From assembly GCA_007449985.2 (NCBI GenBank), contig VIIQ02000712.1, positions 62,001 to 126,000 on the forward strand: DNA of 64,000 nucleotides, written 5' to 3'. The stretch comes from Desmodesmus armatus. Its lineage: Eukaryota; Chlorophyta; Chlorophyceae; Sphaeropleales; Scenedesmaceae. Numbering within the stretch: position 1 is the first letter of the stretch; the number at the start of each line of letters is the position of its first letter. A model generated the notes under the pieces. That model saw only the letters and a program-made list of their open reading frames with translations, was not told where the DNA came from and made no database searches. This document shows positions 10,160 through 23,100 of the stretch, in pieces. The translations under genes and the position numbers were made by a program.

Positions 10160-12897
10160 GTGGCAGCAGCATCCCCGCACCCGCTGCCAAGCCAGACCGG
10201 CTGGAACCCAGCATGTGGCTAGGGGCTGGGTGGTCCCGTCAGGTGCCACACATGGCCGCGGCGGCAGAGTCTGGCAGTTGATGTGTCTACTAGATGGTAT
10301 GGAGGTGGAGCCAAGGATGCACACTGTTGCGGTACACGCATGCATGCATTCAGCAGTGGAGTGGCCATTGAGTGTTGTTGAATCAAGTTGGTGTTGTTGT
10401 TGGTAGGCAATTGGTCGAATCAAGTTGGTCACCAACAGTGTTGTAGTTGGTAGGCAGTTGGTGCATGTGAAAGAACAGCACGTTTGGGGTTGCCGTTGGG
10501 ACGAGGTTTATCATTCGCATGTTGTGGCTGTCGGCTGGGCTTGCACTGGGAACTTGGTGCAGCTTTACAAACTTTGAAGCTTGAAGCTTGTGAACCTTCA
10601 AAATTGAGGCATTCCAGCTGTGCGCATGCAAGCTGGGGTGCCATGCGCAAGCAAGCTGGGGTGCCATGCGAAGCGTGAGACGATCCTCAAATGGGGTACT
10701 GCTGCAATCATTGGTGCTTGGGACCCGCACTGTTATGGCCAGGTTGCTGTGTCAGTCAGGCCTGCACTTTGGCCCACAGCTGGGCTACCTGACGCCCTGA
10801 TATCAGAGCAGCCAATAAGACTGGACCATGCAGGCTGACGGCACACAATACTTGCAAGCACTATATGCCGTGCTATATAGTGCACCCTGCTGTGCAAACC
10901 CAGGGTGCACCCTGCTGTGTAAGCAAGACTTTGCGCATCCATGCCAGGTGTGTATCGAGCTGCGTAGCCAAGCTGCGCAAGTGAGTTGGAGGCGCATACT
11001 AAAATGTACGACTTGGAAGGATGACTGCATGAAGTTGTAAGCAAGCTGTGCTGGATTGGTATTGTGAGTCAACCACACGGACAACGTTTTGTCATACTGG
11101 TAGAAAAGCATACACGTGCATGGAGGTCTGCTGCACAGACCAAGTGCTCCTTACACAACTGTGTTCCAGTCAAGCGCAGGGGTAGTAAGGGTCCCTTACC
11201 CCTTTGGTAAGGGTCCCTTAGCCCTTACTACCCTGGTCAAGCGTTCCCAACACAGGATGTGCCCAATGCTGTTGAGGCCAGATAGTGGTAGCATACATGC
11301 ATGATGCAATGTTCAACAAGCGGCTTGAAACAAGTTACAAAGTACAGCAGGGCAACCCTAAGCAGCTGCTGGACGTCCAAAGCAGCAACGTTGCCTCGGC
11401 GTCACTCCCTTGATCAGCAGTACACCACGACAACAAGGCTTCAAGCCTGCTTGCATGCAAGATGCGTGCAGCACTCAGCGGCTGTCTGCAGTAGTCGCAC
11501 CCCGCTGTGGAGATACACAAATATTCAGCTCACCACACACCCAGCCCGTGGAGGCTGGGGCAGGCAGACATAATGCAAGCAAGGTCGCTGCCAGCGAGAC
11601 GCAATGGTGCTGCGCGCTGGCCCGCATCAACTACACCACTCCCTGAACCTCCCGCATTCGGTGAGAGTGCACAGCAGGCATACAAGCTCTGCAGCTGCGG
11701 CAGCTGGCGCCCTGCAGGAAACACATGCTGCCAGATGCCCGGCGGCAGCTGGCAGTTTGTCAAAGACAGATCCTGCAGCTGGCTGCTTGCTGTCAGTCCT
11801 GCATACTCCACTGATGGGGGAGGCCAAGCCCGGTCTGCTGCACCATGAAGCTCTGTGCCAGTCAACTTGACTGAGATGGAGTCCATCTCCTCTGGCCGTG
11901 ACACATGCAGCTGCTGCAGCTGTGTCAGCTTGCCCAGTAGGGCCAGAAGTTGTGTGGGGCTGAAGACGGCATCAACCAGGTGCAGGCTGGTCAGCTGAGT
12001 CACCTCATGCAGCTTGCTGGGCTCCACAATGAAGTGCTTGAGGTGCAGGCTCTGCAGTGCTGTCAGGGCCGGCAGCCAAGGAGTGCTGCCATAGCCATTG
12101 GTGTGTAATGGTGGGTTAGCCTGCTCAACATCGTGCTGGTAGTGACGGCCAGGATCCATTTCATCAAGCTCTTTCTCTGAAAACTTGTATGGTTTTGATG
12201 CTGCCAGTTCAAGGCGGGTGAGTCCTGTCATGCTGCGCAGCCCCTCCAGGCCTGCTGCAAGGTTGGCTGACACGCTGCCGGTGTGCATGATGAGTGTCTG
12301 TAGCTTGACCAGGCAGCTCAGGTGCTGCACTGCGTTGTCGTACCCATACTTCCCACCTTCAACCTCAAGTTGGACTCTGCCTGTTGTGAGGCTGACAGTG
12401 CGCAGCTCCAGATGGGTGAGGTTGGTCAGAAACTTGAGTGATTCGTTCTCCAAATGGGAGGTAAAGAAGCCGATGTAGCAGCTTGGCAGCTCAGGGACGG
12501 GGCAGCTGTAGGTCAGGTGCTGCAGGTCGGTTGCTGCTGCCACTGACCGGATTGTGCTGAGTGAATGTGAGCAGGCGCCCATATGCAGCTTGGTGAGAGA
12601 TGTCAGGTCAGAAAGCATGTTGTAGTGCTCGCCCCTGCACCATCTTGCATACCAGCTGCAAAGTTTTGGGACAGGCCCCGCTCCATCTTTGCATGCCACC
12701 TGGCAGCACAGCCGTGCAGTTCCAGCTCCCTCAGTCGTGGTGGAAGAGTGTTGAAGGACTGGTTGAAGTTGGTGAGCTGTAGCTTGGTCAGGTGCTGGCC
12801 ATGCTTGGGAAGCCAGCACTTAGCAAAGCTGTTACAGCAGTCCTCTCGGTGGTCTGGCGCATCACGTGGGTCATCATAACATTACCAACGGTGGCAG

Positions 12898-12935
<38 letters not shown>

Positions 12936-13688
12936 GTCGATGTTTGTCTCACGCACTGCACGTGCTCTGAACATATTGAATGTGTGGCTGAAAGCATCCT
13001 GGGCCTTGGTTGCATGGTCTGCTGCTGCATTGAGTCTGGAGTGGGCCAGGCTGAAGCTGCTGAGCCGCAGCCCGGCGGCAGCTTTGCAGCTATGGCTATC
13101 AGCACTTCGTCTGGAAAGGCCAAGATGTCCATGACAACGAGAAACAGGGGAACGATGGTCCCAACCACCAGACAGCAGCAACTGGCAAGTGACACAGCAA
13201 AAACAGACAGAGGACACGGTATAGCTTGTTGTGAATCCAAGTAACAGTTATAAAACGAGCTAGTGAGGGCAGTATCATGCTTCATTTCGTAGCTTTTTGC
13301 CATGTCCTGCTGAACCCTGTACAACCGAAATGCACAGCGTATCGTGGTCACGCAACACATGAAACTTCGTGGTTCTTTTGTATTTCCACCGGATTCAGCC
13401 GCACTGGTCTGTCAGTTTCCTCTCTCAGCTTGAGGCGACTCCCTGTTGAGAAAATGTGAAGCTTGTGTGCTGCACACGGTGGGGTATATCAAGAAGCCCT
13501 CCCCCGGGGTTGTTGGGGTTGTTCAGGCAACTTATCAGTCTATCAGATGGTTTAGGGCTCTACTAGACCCCTGTAGGCATCTGTCCAGCCTCACAGTTGC
13601 ACGGGCCCTGCTCAAGTCACTGAGAGGCTCCAGTTAGAGCCATAAATCAACTAGAAATATGCGGCACAAGACAATTTGCAACACGGAT
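10160..13688. repeat. Segmental duplication, copy 2
   Basis: Direct repeat of 3160-8096 without the 1.4-kb insertion. Left-edge similarity begins near GTGGCAGCAGCAT and becomes near-identical from the GGGGCTGGGTGGTCCCGTCA segment at about 10221. The right edge is at about 13688, after which the copies diverge completely. The non-coding part 10160-11529 holds the same short tandem repeats and palindrome as copy 1. Confidence 0.9.
11530..13132 (-). pseudogene. F-box/LRR protein gene, duplication copy 2 (frameshifted)
   Basis: Same gene as at 4536-7539, from Met at 13132 to the stop at 11530. The LRR part is open from about 12650 down to 11530, including the position where copy 1 has a stop. 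Upstream lesions are a one-base loss near 13072 (PPG|LR changes frame), the shared TAA at 12882-12884 just after the poly-Asp tract, and a one-base loss near 12652 (CATACCAG versus CATACCCAG in copy 1). As a result the long 429-codon open frame joins an out-of-frame N-terminal part to genuine LRRs. The lesions are not the same as those of copy 1, apart from the shared TAA. Some indels may be assembly errors. Confidence 0.7.
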
Positions 13689-14735
13689 CAGACAGTTCCT
13701 CAAATGCACTGCACACAGGCCACAAACCAGCTGGGCCATTGTGGCCCTTCACAAAGCCACAAAAGAGTGCAGCAACAGCCGTTTGGCTTATACTACAACC
13801 ACAATGCTGCACAGGCATCTCACGCTGCACAGCAACATCTTTCAGCGACAAAACTGACCAGCCCCAGAACAGAAACATGCCTGTAACTGACCAGGCAACA
13901 GCCAACCACCTGATCTGACATGTCATGAATTGTGACATTCATCTCATGCCACACTGTCATGCAACAACCAGCTTCCAGTGGCAGGGCAGGTTTCAGCAGG
14001 CAATCCCACCATGCTGTAGCATGCGACCCACCCAGGCTCTGTGATGATGGCTGACATGCAAAAGGAAAGTTTGCACAGTGTGTCTGCCAAGCACCAGCAC
14101 AACACGAAGCAGCGCCCACCTCATTTCATGTCTCAGGCCACTGCATGCATGCAGTGGCACTGCCAAATGATATGCCATGCCATGCCGAGTGTTCACATAA
14201 GCACCAAAGCGAAGCAGTGGCACGCTTGCTCGAGTCTGCACGCCCACTCGCAGCCTCGATGCAAGCTCTGCATCACGCATCCTTTACTCATTGCCGACAT
14301 GACCGCCGGGCTGTCGTGCGCAATTAGCTGTCACTGCCGAGAACATACACTACACAGCAGTAGTGAGCAGGGCTGAACCCCACGGCGGCATGCCTCACTA
14401 TCCTTGACACGCAAAAAATATCCTCCCCCCCCTGCCGGGGACCACTGCCGCTAGCGGCGCTGCGTCGTGAACACAGCACACCATCCTCCCCACCACAACC
14501 TTGTGTAGACCAACGCCTAAACACAGCCTGTGAATTGACCCTGCTGCCAGCGGGGTAGCAGTTTGCAGTTGGTCTCATCCAATGTGTCACTCAGCACAGT
14601 GGCCTTCAACTTCAGGCCTGCTGGTGCCAGCTGCTTGCTGCTAGCGCTCTGTAAGTCGCAGCATGCCGGTCACTGCCAGAGCATCTCACTCAGAGCCTGC
14701 TGCTGCTGCAGCCCGCTGGTCGTTGCCAGAGCATA
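13689..14735. other. Intergenic stretch downstream of SDR-A; start of SDR duplication at about 13970
   Basis: I see no gene. From about 13970 onward short blocks match the region downstream of the second SDR gene (about 19600), for example the segment around CACCCAGGCTCTGTGATGA. This marks the edge of the SDR tandem duplication. Confidence 0.5.
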
Positions 14736-17700
14736 TCACTTGGTGCCTGCTGCCGCTGCCGCTGCCGCTGCAACAGCCAGCTGCTCACTGAGCTCCCACA
14801 GCCTTGCACCCAGCTCTGCATCGTGCGAGGCAGCGGTTGACGGGGCAAGGTTGCAGTCTGCATAGTACTCGCCAGTCTTGATGTCGGGGGATGTGCACAG
14901 GTACACAGAGGTGGCGGCACCCTGCATAAAGGAAATCATGTCCCGCATTGAACGCGGGGGTGGTGTTGGTGGTAGGGAGGTGCAAGGCGCGTGTGCTTGC
15001 TTCTGCTAATTTCTCCTGGCGTGCATCAATCAAAAACGAAAGGCAAACATTTTACATCGCTAGGATGGTACGGTCGCCTTAGCACGGTGCTAAGGTGGTA
15101 GGGTGGTGGAGGTGCACCTCCAGCCGCGTGGCTGGCATGACCCAACCATGGTACCACCTGGTGGATGATACCCTTGCTCAGCAGTCATAACATGTGGCAC
15201 AGCAACTGCCATAGCCATGGTTGTTTTGATGTCGTCATTGCTCGAGAGCATTCTCTCCACATGGCACCACAGAGCACCAGCCTGGTGCTGAGCACTACAG
15301 GCACCCTTACACACGCACCTGAGGGATAGACTTGGAGACCCACAGCATCCCTGCCCTCAAGGCAGCCTTGATAATGTTGTGCAACGACTTCTCTAAATGC
15401 CTGCCAAGCTCAGTCATTATCGCACCTGCATAACAGCAGCAGCATATGTCTCCTTGGGAATCCCCGCACCACCTGCCTGATGCTTGGTAGGGCAACACTT
15501 GATTGGCCTGATTGACATCGCAGAGCGCATTGGTGAGTATTGAGAGCAACAACCTCAACAAACACTGAGCATAGTGGCCAGGCCACTACCAAACACTGTG
15601 GCATCAGCAGCACTGGGCTGTGCTGCCTGCGAATTGCAAGGGCCTTAAGCCCATGCGCTCCCCGCAGTGGCACAACTCCACACACACCTGGGTGGCATGC
15701 AACAGTCACGACAGGTGCTCCTTCTGCCTGCAGCCTCTTGTTGAGCTCACGCATGAACAGCACGTTGCACAGCTTGCTCTGGCCCTGCAGGAGCACAGCA
15801 TAGCACAGCGTGGCACGACATGCCACAAGACAGCACAGCGCAACAACGACCAGATAAAAATGCACTGCAGGCGTGCTGGATTGCAGGTAGCAGCTCTGCA
15901 GCAGCAGCTTCTACCAACTACTTTATGCAAAGTCCACACAACCTCGCCACGTCCGCAAATCAGCACAGGCTACCTTTGCGCTTTTTGAACACAGGTCCAG
16001 TGACCGTCAGTGCAGAGGAGCACCTTCTCAACTTCCACTTACATAAGCGCCCTGAGCACTATAGCCTGTTGGAGAGTTGAGCGAGTCAAAGCGGATTGGG
16101 CCACCCTTACTCTGAGGGTAGGGACTGCAGGCACAAGGCGGCAGGCAGCAACAAGTGAATGTGGTCAGCATATGGCCGCCATGGTGGCACCACACATGAC
16201 TTCAGCAGCACGAGGTGCTGTTCAGTACTCATGCCATCAAACAGTTGTTGAACTATATGCGCACTCCATGTGCATATCTATGCATGGAGGACGCATAACA
16301 CGTGCATGCATACACCACGTCAGGGTACTGTGACTCACGGGCCAGGTTCAAGGTCCACGCAGACGCAGGCTCCTCGACCTGCCAGGAACCTTCTGGGGTG
16401 GTTCCCGCCTGGAAACCCGCTGCTGAGCGACGCACTAACACATTGCATGGGGGTGTTGCAACCATGCAGCACACTTGGCACATGCATGAGTGCGTGCATG
16501 TGTTCCGCAAAAACGGCATGGTCATTACAAGGTCCACCGGACATGCACCAGGTCCCTGCTGAAATGTCCTCAGGACATTCAGGGCCTGAAGTGTGCAGCT
16601 GAGCTCAGCACCACCACGCGAGCAGGCTCCTCCTGAGTTCCTGTCTTCTTCAGCACCGGCAGCAGCTCTGACACCAACACAAAGTGACCCAGATGGTTGG
16701 TCCCAAACTGCATCTCGTGCCCGTCGGCGGTCAAAGTGACGGGGCACATCATTATGCCCGCGTTGGCCAGCAGGACATGGCATGGCTTGCCGGTATTCTT
16801 GAAGTCTGCTGCAAACTGCTTGACTGACTGCAGGGAGGAGAGGTCGCAGGACATGACCGTGACCTTGGCTGAGGGGTGCTGGGCGCGGATGTCAGCTGCA
16901 GCGTTCTCCCCCAATGATGTATCGCGTACTGCCATGATCACATCTGCAAAGCAACAGCAGCGCAGGGCGACACGGGGCACGCACAGTAATGCCTAAGCTG
17001 CACGCACACCGTGAAGCCGACGACAGAGGTACGAATGGGCTCGGGAAAAGCTGCAGAAGCAAAAGCTGCATCAAGGTTTTGGCAAGCAACCATGGTGGCA
17101 AGCATGCTGGCATTTGTGTGGGTGCAGGACCACACAGCAGCCGGCATTGGGAGAGCGAGCTGGCAGCGCAGCATGCTTTACAAAGCAGAGACCACAGGTG
17201 CAGTGCGGGCCTGGAGACCTGCTGGAGACGTGGCGCCACATGCCAGCACAGCGACAGCACTGCACTCTGGTGCATGCACAGGGTTCGTATGCTCAACTGC
17301 AACATGCCAGCACAGCAAGATGCCTAGAGGCGCGCCAGTGGCCGGCCACGTGGCAGCACAGCAACAGCACTCCGCTCTGGTGCATGCACAGGCATTGCAT
17401 GCACAACTGCAGTGGAGCGTGCTTCTGTCCCCTCACACAAGCTGAGTCAAATGGGTGCTTTGCACCAGGGATGTGCCGGCTGCTGCCACCACACGTGCTG
17501 AACGCTGGGAGAATCCCAAGCACTTGACGACGTGTGTTGACATCTTCCACAGGCTGCCGGCTGCCACCAGTGCTTACCTGCACCCCTTGCTGCCAGCACG
17601 CGTGCTGACTCCTTGCCCAGGCCTGTGTTGCTCCCAGTGACAATCACCACCTGTTTTGGCAGGGCAGTGAAGTCACGTAGCAGCAGGCAAGACAGCCAAC

Positions 17701-18560
17701 GGTCAACAAAACTACATGGCAGCTGTTAGAAGATGCACTTCATGCAATCTGTGTATGTGACAAGGCCAGGGTGGGAATGCAGGGCAGCCAATTGTGGGTT
17801 TGAGATCGGGGAGGAGTTTTTTGTTTGTTTGACCTGGGCTGGGGTCCCCTGGCTGGAGAGTTGAGAAAAGAGACGGGACAGCACAAGGTGGTTGCTGGAG
17901 GGAGCAGATGTTACTGCAACCAACACAGAAGGTTCCAACAGTGGTCCTATGTGAATGTCAAGCACATGTTGAAGGGCGATGTTCCAACGCCAGGAGTGAC
18001 AGCAACACCTGCGCTCACCTTTCCCGCTCCTTGCCAACCCACAGCCTCAGCCACCTGCTCTGCGGTGGTGGCAGAGCCGAACCCACTTGGCCCATTGCGT
18101 CCCATGAGGTGAGGGAGCAGAGGCAAGAAGAATATCGTGCCCTGCAGCACACACGCATATGCAGGAGAGTTGGGCAGCTGTGTTGTCAGCGCATAGATGC
18201 CGCCCAGATGCACGAAGTGGCACTGTGTACAGCAGTGATGACCAGCGCTTCTGTGACAGACCTTTCTTACACAGCATCATCCGCTTTTAGCGCCCCAGCA
18301 GCAAGTTTCCTAGGCAGAAACTGCATGTTCTAGGTATCATGTGGTGGCATGGCAGCAGACAAGCAGGACAAGCAAGTGTGGCACCCTTGGAATTCATGAG
18401 TGGATCATCCACCCTGGGTGCACATATGCCAATTGGATCGACGAGAACCAGCTTAGATCTACACTCACATAGGGGGCCTCTGTCTTGTATGTAGCCATGA
18501 ATCAGACAGCTGTTCACATCTCTGCCAGCCTGGCAGGTGGGGCCTAGCTGGCGAGCAGTC
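13970..18560. repeat. SDR segmental duplication, unit A
   Basis: Direct tandem partner of 19600-24880. Homology covers the 3' flank, all seven exons and the 5' flank, but introns have diverged strongly in length and sequence. The event is therefore older than the F-box/LRR duplication next door. Confidence 0.8.
14736..18105 (-). CDS. Short-chain dehydrogenase/reductase A (RDH/TIC32-like)
   Basis: NAD(P)H-dependent oxidoreductase with a Rossmann fold; the substrate is not predictable. Minus-strand exons: 18019-18105, 17578-17650, 16586-16943, 16043-16124, 15688-15784, 15319-15425, 14736-14921. They sum to 990 nt (329 aa) in one frame. The first exon reads MGRNGPSGFGSATTAEQV, the N-terminal signature of TIC32/RDH11-14-like SDRs. 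The nucleotide-binding motif is VTGSNTGLGKE, the structural motif LLANAG, the catalytic Ser lies in VVVLSSAAH, and the catalytic Tyr-x-x-x-Lys is AY|GQSK split by an intron. The C-terminus has an Ala run ending GTK. The donor of the third exon is GC instead of GT (16584-16585), while the tandem paralogue has GT there. The copy is otherwise intact. Confidence 0.88.
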
Positions 18561-20141
18561 TTACCGGCACAGACCCTTGGATGCCCCAAGCTTACGGAGT
18601 AAGTTAGAAAGGATTCAGGGGTGCTGATTCATAGCCCTCTGCTCTGGCGACTTTCTGGCGATCTGCACTTGAAGGGCCTTACTGCAGTGCGTGCACACGC
18701 AGCGGCAGCGTAGGTCTTGTACAGAACATGTTCAAAGATTGTGTGTCTGCATCAGGGATGCAACGTGCATGCGGTCAATGGTCATGGAGTGTCACACCAT
18801 GGCATGGCCATTCATGGTGATGGAAACACGGAGAGCAACATCACGTTCAATGTTTTTCTGGGGGCTCAGGATGTTGTTTCAATGTATTTCATCAAGTTGT
18901 GGCCGTCAGCCTCAGGCTGGCCTGCACTGGGCACTTGGTTGAGCTTCATGAACCGAACAGTTGCTAGCCTTTTGATACATTTGAGCTTTATGAACTGATC
19001 AGTTGAGCTTCATGGACTGATCAGTTGCTAGGATATGGAGTGGATGCCATGCACCTGGGCTGAAACAAGCGGCGTGCTCTTCGTCACGCGGACAGCATGT
19101 CAATGAGTCTGTCTGCCCAACGGACCAACTGTGTACAACTTCAACTGTGTTACAACTTTATTCCTAAGACTGGCATGTCAGAGTGCACACGAGCCTCACA
19201 CGGCGTACCACATGCAAGAGAAGGCTCAAAACACGCACCAGCAATTCCCCCACTGAGATGCACACAGGCCACACACTTGCTGATCCGTGAACAGGCCTAG
19301 GTGCTGTGCACAGCCCCACAGCTGCCCCTTCCCGAATCCAATGCAACCACGTCTTTGTGGATACCACAACCATCAGCCACTGGCATGGCATGATGCTCTC
19401 AACACCAACATAATATAGGCATGCGCGTAACCCCGATAGTGACAGTACTGTAGACACCAAGCACAGATGTGTGCATCGGTGGACCAAGCAATGGTCCCGC
19501 AATGGCTTTGATTGTGCCAATATCAGCGCCAGTGGCAAACATACCTAGGTGATGCATCGTAGGCAATGCAGCAGATGACACAACGATTCAACAACAGCCC
19601 TTTGTTACAGGGCTGGTACAAGTTGCAAGCCTGCAATGCCGTAGCATGCAAAGCACCCAGGCTCTGTGATGAGGGGTTGTATGCGATAAAACAGCTGTAC
19701 AGGGCGTTTGCCAACCAAGATAGAACCAGGCAGCATCCACAACACTATCCAACAGCGTGTGCTCATTACCACTCATGCGTAGCAGTGGTGACATGCATTT
19801 AGAGCCTGCTGCTGCATGTTGACTCGAGGCCTTGAGCTCTTCCAGTAGCATCATTATTCAATGAAATACCCCCGAAATCCATTATGTGACCCTATGCAGC
19901 AGTGGCAAGGGGAGGGCATGCCTCACTTCCCGTCCCTGCCCAGAACTGTGCATCTGCTGCCAAAGACAACTCCTGCTGCGCCAACAATACTGCCATGAAA
20001 CCAACAACACCGGTTCTGGCAGGACGCAACACATGTAAGCACCAAGGGAAGCACTCCTGCTGGTTTGGTGAGCTGTGGCCACCGCTCTGGAGTGACTAGC
20101 AGCAGCTTGTTGTTTGACCCTTGGACACCTTGCTCGATGCT
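18106..20141. other. Intergenic region between SDR-A and SDR-B
   Basis: The part to about 18560 is homologous to the sequence upstream of SDR-B (24490-24880), including blocks such as AGGTATCATGTGGT and CCTCTGTCTTGTATGTAGCC, so the promoter region was duplicated too. At 18885-19030 short repeats of GAACTGATCAGTTGAGCTT occur, and a segment resembles 3525-3570 (GTTGTGGC…CTGCACTGGG…ACTTGG), a dispersed repeat. No gene is evident. Confidence 0.5.
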
Positions 20142-23100
20142 CTATGCCTTGGTGCCTGCTGGTGGTGCTGCAACAGCCAGCTTCTCGCTGAGCTCCCACA
20201 GCCTTGCACCCAGCTCTGCGTCATGTGAGGCAGCGGTTGACGGGGCAAGGTTGCAGTCTGCGTAGTACTCGCCAGTCTTGATGTCGGGGGATGTGCACAG
20301 GTACACTGAGGTGGCGGCACCCTGCATACATGAATTCAGTGACGGGAGCACAGGGGGCGAGGGAGAGTCAGGGATGAAAGGCACCTACTTGCGTTCAATT
20401 AGGCTTTGGCGGGGATGATGCAAAATGACAGCCTTGCATTGTTAGGGTGGTGGCTGCATGATCCGATCCATTTGCTGGTAACTGTGACAGTCATGCATTG
20501 CTCTACCAAGTATGGACCAGGCCGAGCACGAACAGCAGGCACAGATATACACACGCACCTGAGGGATAGACTTGAAGGCCCACATCAGCGCTGCCTTCAG
20601 CGTGACCGTCAGGACAACATTCAGTGACTTCTCAATGTGCCTGCCCAGCTCAGTCATGATCACACCTGCACGGCAGTAACAGCATCTGTCCACTTGAGCA
20701 GAAAAGTTGCGCGGCCATCCCTTGGTGAGACCATGCTCACCAAGGTCATAACAAACTCTCATAACAGCAACATCAAAGGGCCACAGTGTGGTGGCAGCAC
20801 TGCCCGGCGTTCAAGGAGTAAACGCCCTGCTATGCGCAGCGCTCCCCGCAGTGGCACAACTCCACACACACCTGGGTGGCATGCAACAGTCACGACAGGT
20901 GCTCCTTCTGCCTGCAGCCTCTTGTTGAGCTCACGCATGAACAGCAAGTTGCACAGCTTGCTCTGGCCCTGCAGGAGCACAGCATGACACGTCACAACAC
21001 AGCAAAGCACAGCACAGCACAGCGTGAGCGGTGGGGAATATAAACGCCTCAGATCAGCTTTCGAGCTTCGCCAACCGAGTGCAGCCCGTAAAGCTCACAA
21101 CACTCAGGCACGTACTGCAGGCAAGAGATGCATTGAAGCGAGCCAAGGCAAGGTCTGACACCAATCGGCCGTCCCCACACATTGGGCTGCCATTGCCTTT
21201 TGTCTACAGCTGGCCCCAAAGGCTGATTGGTTGGCTGTTCCACTTACATAGGCGTTCTGAGTGTTGTAGCCATCTGGCGAGTTGAGGGAGTCCAAGCGGA
21301 TTGGGCCACCCTTCTTCTCAGGGTAGGGCCTGCAGGCAGCAGGCAGCAACATGTGAACATGCGTCAGCACATGCACCGCCAAGACTGAACTTTAAAAGTA
21401 AAAGTCCTCACAAGAAAAGAACATGAATGATGCAGGTTCTGCTCTATGCCGGCACACACCTGACAGAAGGCAGCACACTACGCATGCGTCGCATCACACA
21501 TGACACCAGGACATGCATGTACTGCTGCGCCTGTGCTGAGGCCCATGCAGGCTCCTCAGTGTCCCACCACCTGAAGTGTATAGCTGAGCTGAACACCGCC
21601 AAACTGCAAGGGTGGTGAGACAACCATGCGCCCCACATGCATATGGCGCATAGACATGCCATAACTGGCCACGCAGCGTCATGCGCACAGTTGTGCGTGT
21701 ATGGCATGCACATGCATGCGCACTGTGGCACCAGGACAGCCTCATGTTGCAGCCCATGGAAGCTCGACGCACCTGAAGTGTGCAGCTGAGCTCAGCACCA
21801 CCACGCGCGCAGGCGCCTGCTGCGTCCCTGTCGTCTTCAGCACCGGCAGCAGCTCTGACACCAGCACAAAATGCCCCAGATGGTTGGTCCCAAACTGCAT
21901 CTCGTGCCCATCAGCAGTCAAAGTGAAGGGGCACATCATTATGCCCGCGTTGGCCAGCAGGACATGGCAGGGCTTGCCGGTGTTCTTGAAGTCTGCTGCA
22001 AACTGCTTGACTGACTGCAGGGAGGACAGGTCGCAGGACATGACCGTGACCTTGGCTGAGGGGTGCTGGGCGCGGATGTCGGCTGCAGCCTTCTCCCCCA
22101 GTGATGTATTGCGCACTGCCATGATCACCTCTGCACAGCAAACAGCAGCAGTGCAGGGCAGGGCAAGGCAGTTGGAGCTCTCAACAGGAGTGATTCTCAT
22201 GCTACATGCACACCAGAATTCAGTCGACCCAGCCGACAACATCCTGATAAAGCTGCAACTTGGGCTCTGCAGCAAGCTGCAGGACCATCAAAGTAACGGC
22301 CGTTGATGATGCTTGGTGGGAAAGGAGACACAGCAGGATGAGGTTCAGCGCTTTCCCCAGAACGCGTCGAAAGCAGAGGCACCAGGTGCAGTGCATGCCG
22401 GGAGGTGCAGCCACATGCCAGCACAGCAGGATGACTGTACTCTGGCGCTTGCACAGGGCTTGTGAGCACGACTGCGAAAGGAGGCACCCTCTACCAGGCC
22501 CATGACGTGTCAGCTGCTGCCTACCTGCGCCCCTTGCTGCCAGCACGCGTGCTGACTCCTTGCCCAGGCCTGTGTTGCTGCCAGTGACAATCACAACCTG
22601 TTTGGCAGGGCAGTGAGGACACAAAGCAGCAGGCAATTTGGCCAATGGTGATGATTGGTGGGTGATACTTTGGGCTGGCAGTGATCAGGGATGTCACAGC
22701 TGTGGTAACAAGTCAAGCAATCTGTTGGGTGACAAGGCCTTGGTGCAGCAGAGCAGTCGACAGCAGACTCAAGGGGTGAGTGGTCTCTTGCGCTGGCCTT
22801 TGAAGGCCGGAGAGTGAAGGAAGGGGCGAGATAGTAGCACAGGGTGGCTGCGGAACAACACAACAAGGGCAGCTGCAGCCATTGGGAGGCACCAATAGCG
22901 GTGCTAGGTGACGGGCAGGTGCCCGTCTAGGACACAAATGCATCGGCTCCTGCGGAGTTTCCCATTTTGGGTATGGACACACCCAAAATGGGGGTTCCCA
23001 TTTTGGGGTGTGTGGAGAGGGTGTGGAGTAGGAGAGGTGGAGGGGGTGTGGAAAAGGTGTGGGTCTCCATGGGTGTGGAGCAAGAGGTATGGAGAGGGGT

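Noticed and set aside
11530..12819. The 429-codon minus-strand frame as an intact LRR protein start
   Set aside because: Its first 55 residues or so are out of frame relative to copy 1 and the third paralogue; a one-base loss near 12652 joins them to the true LRR frame by chance.
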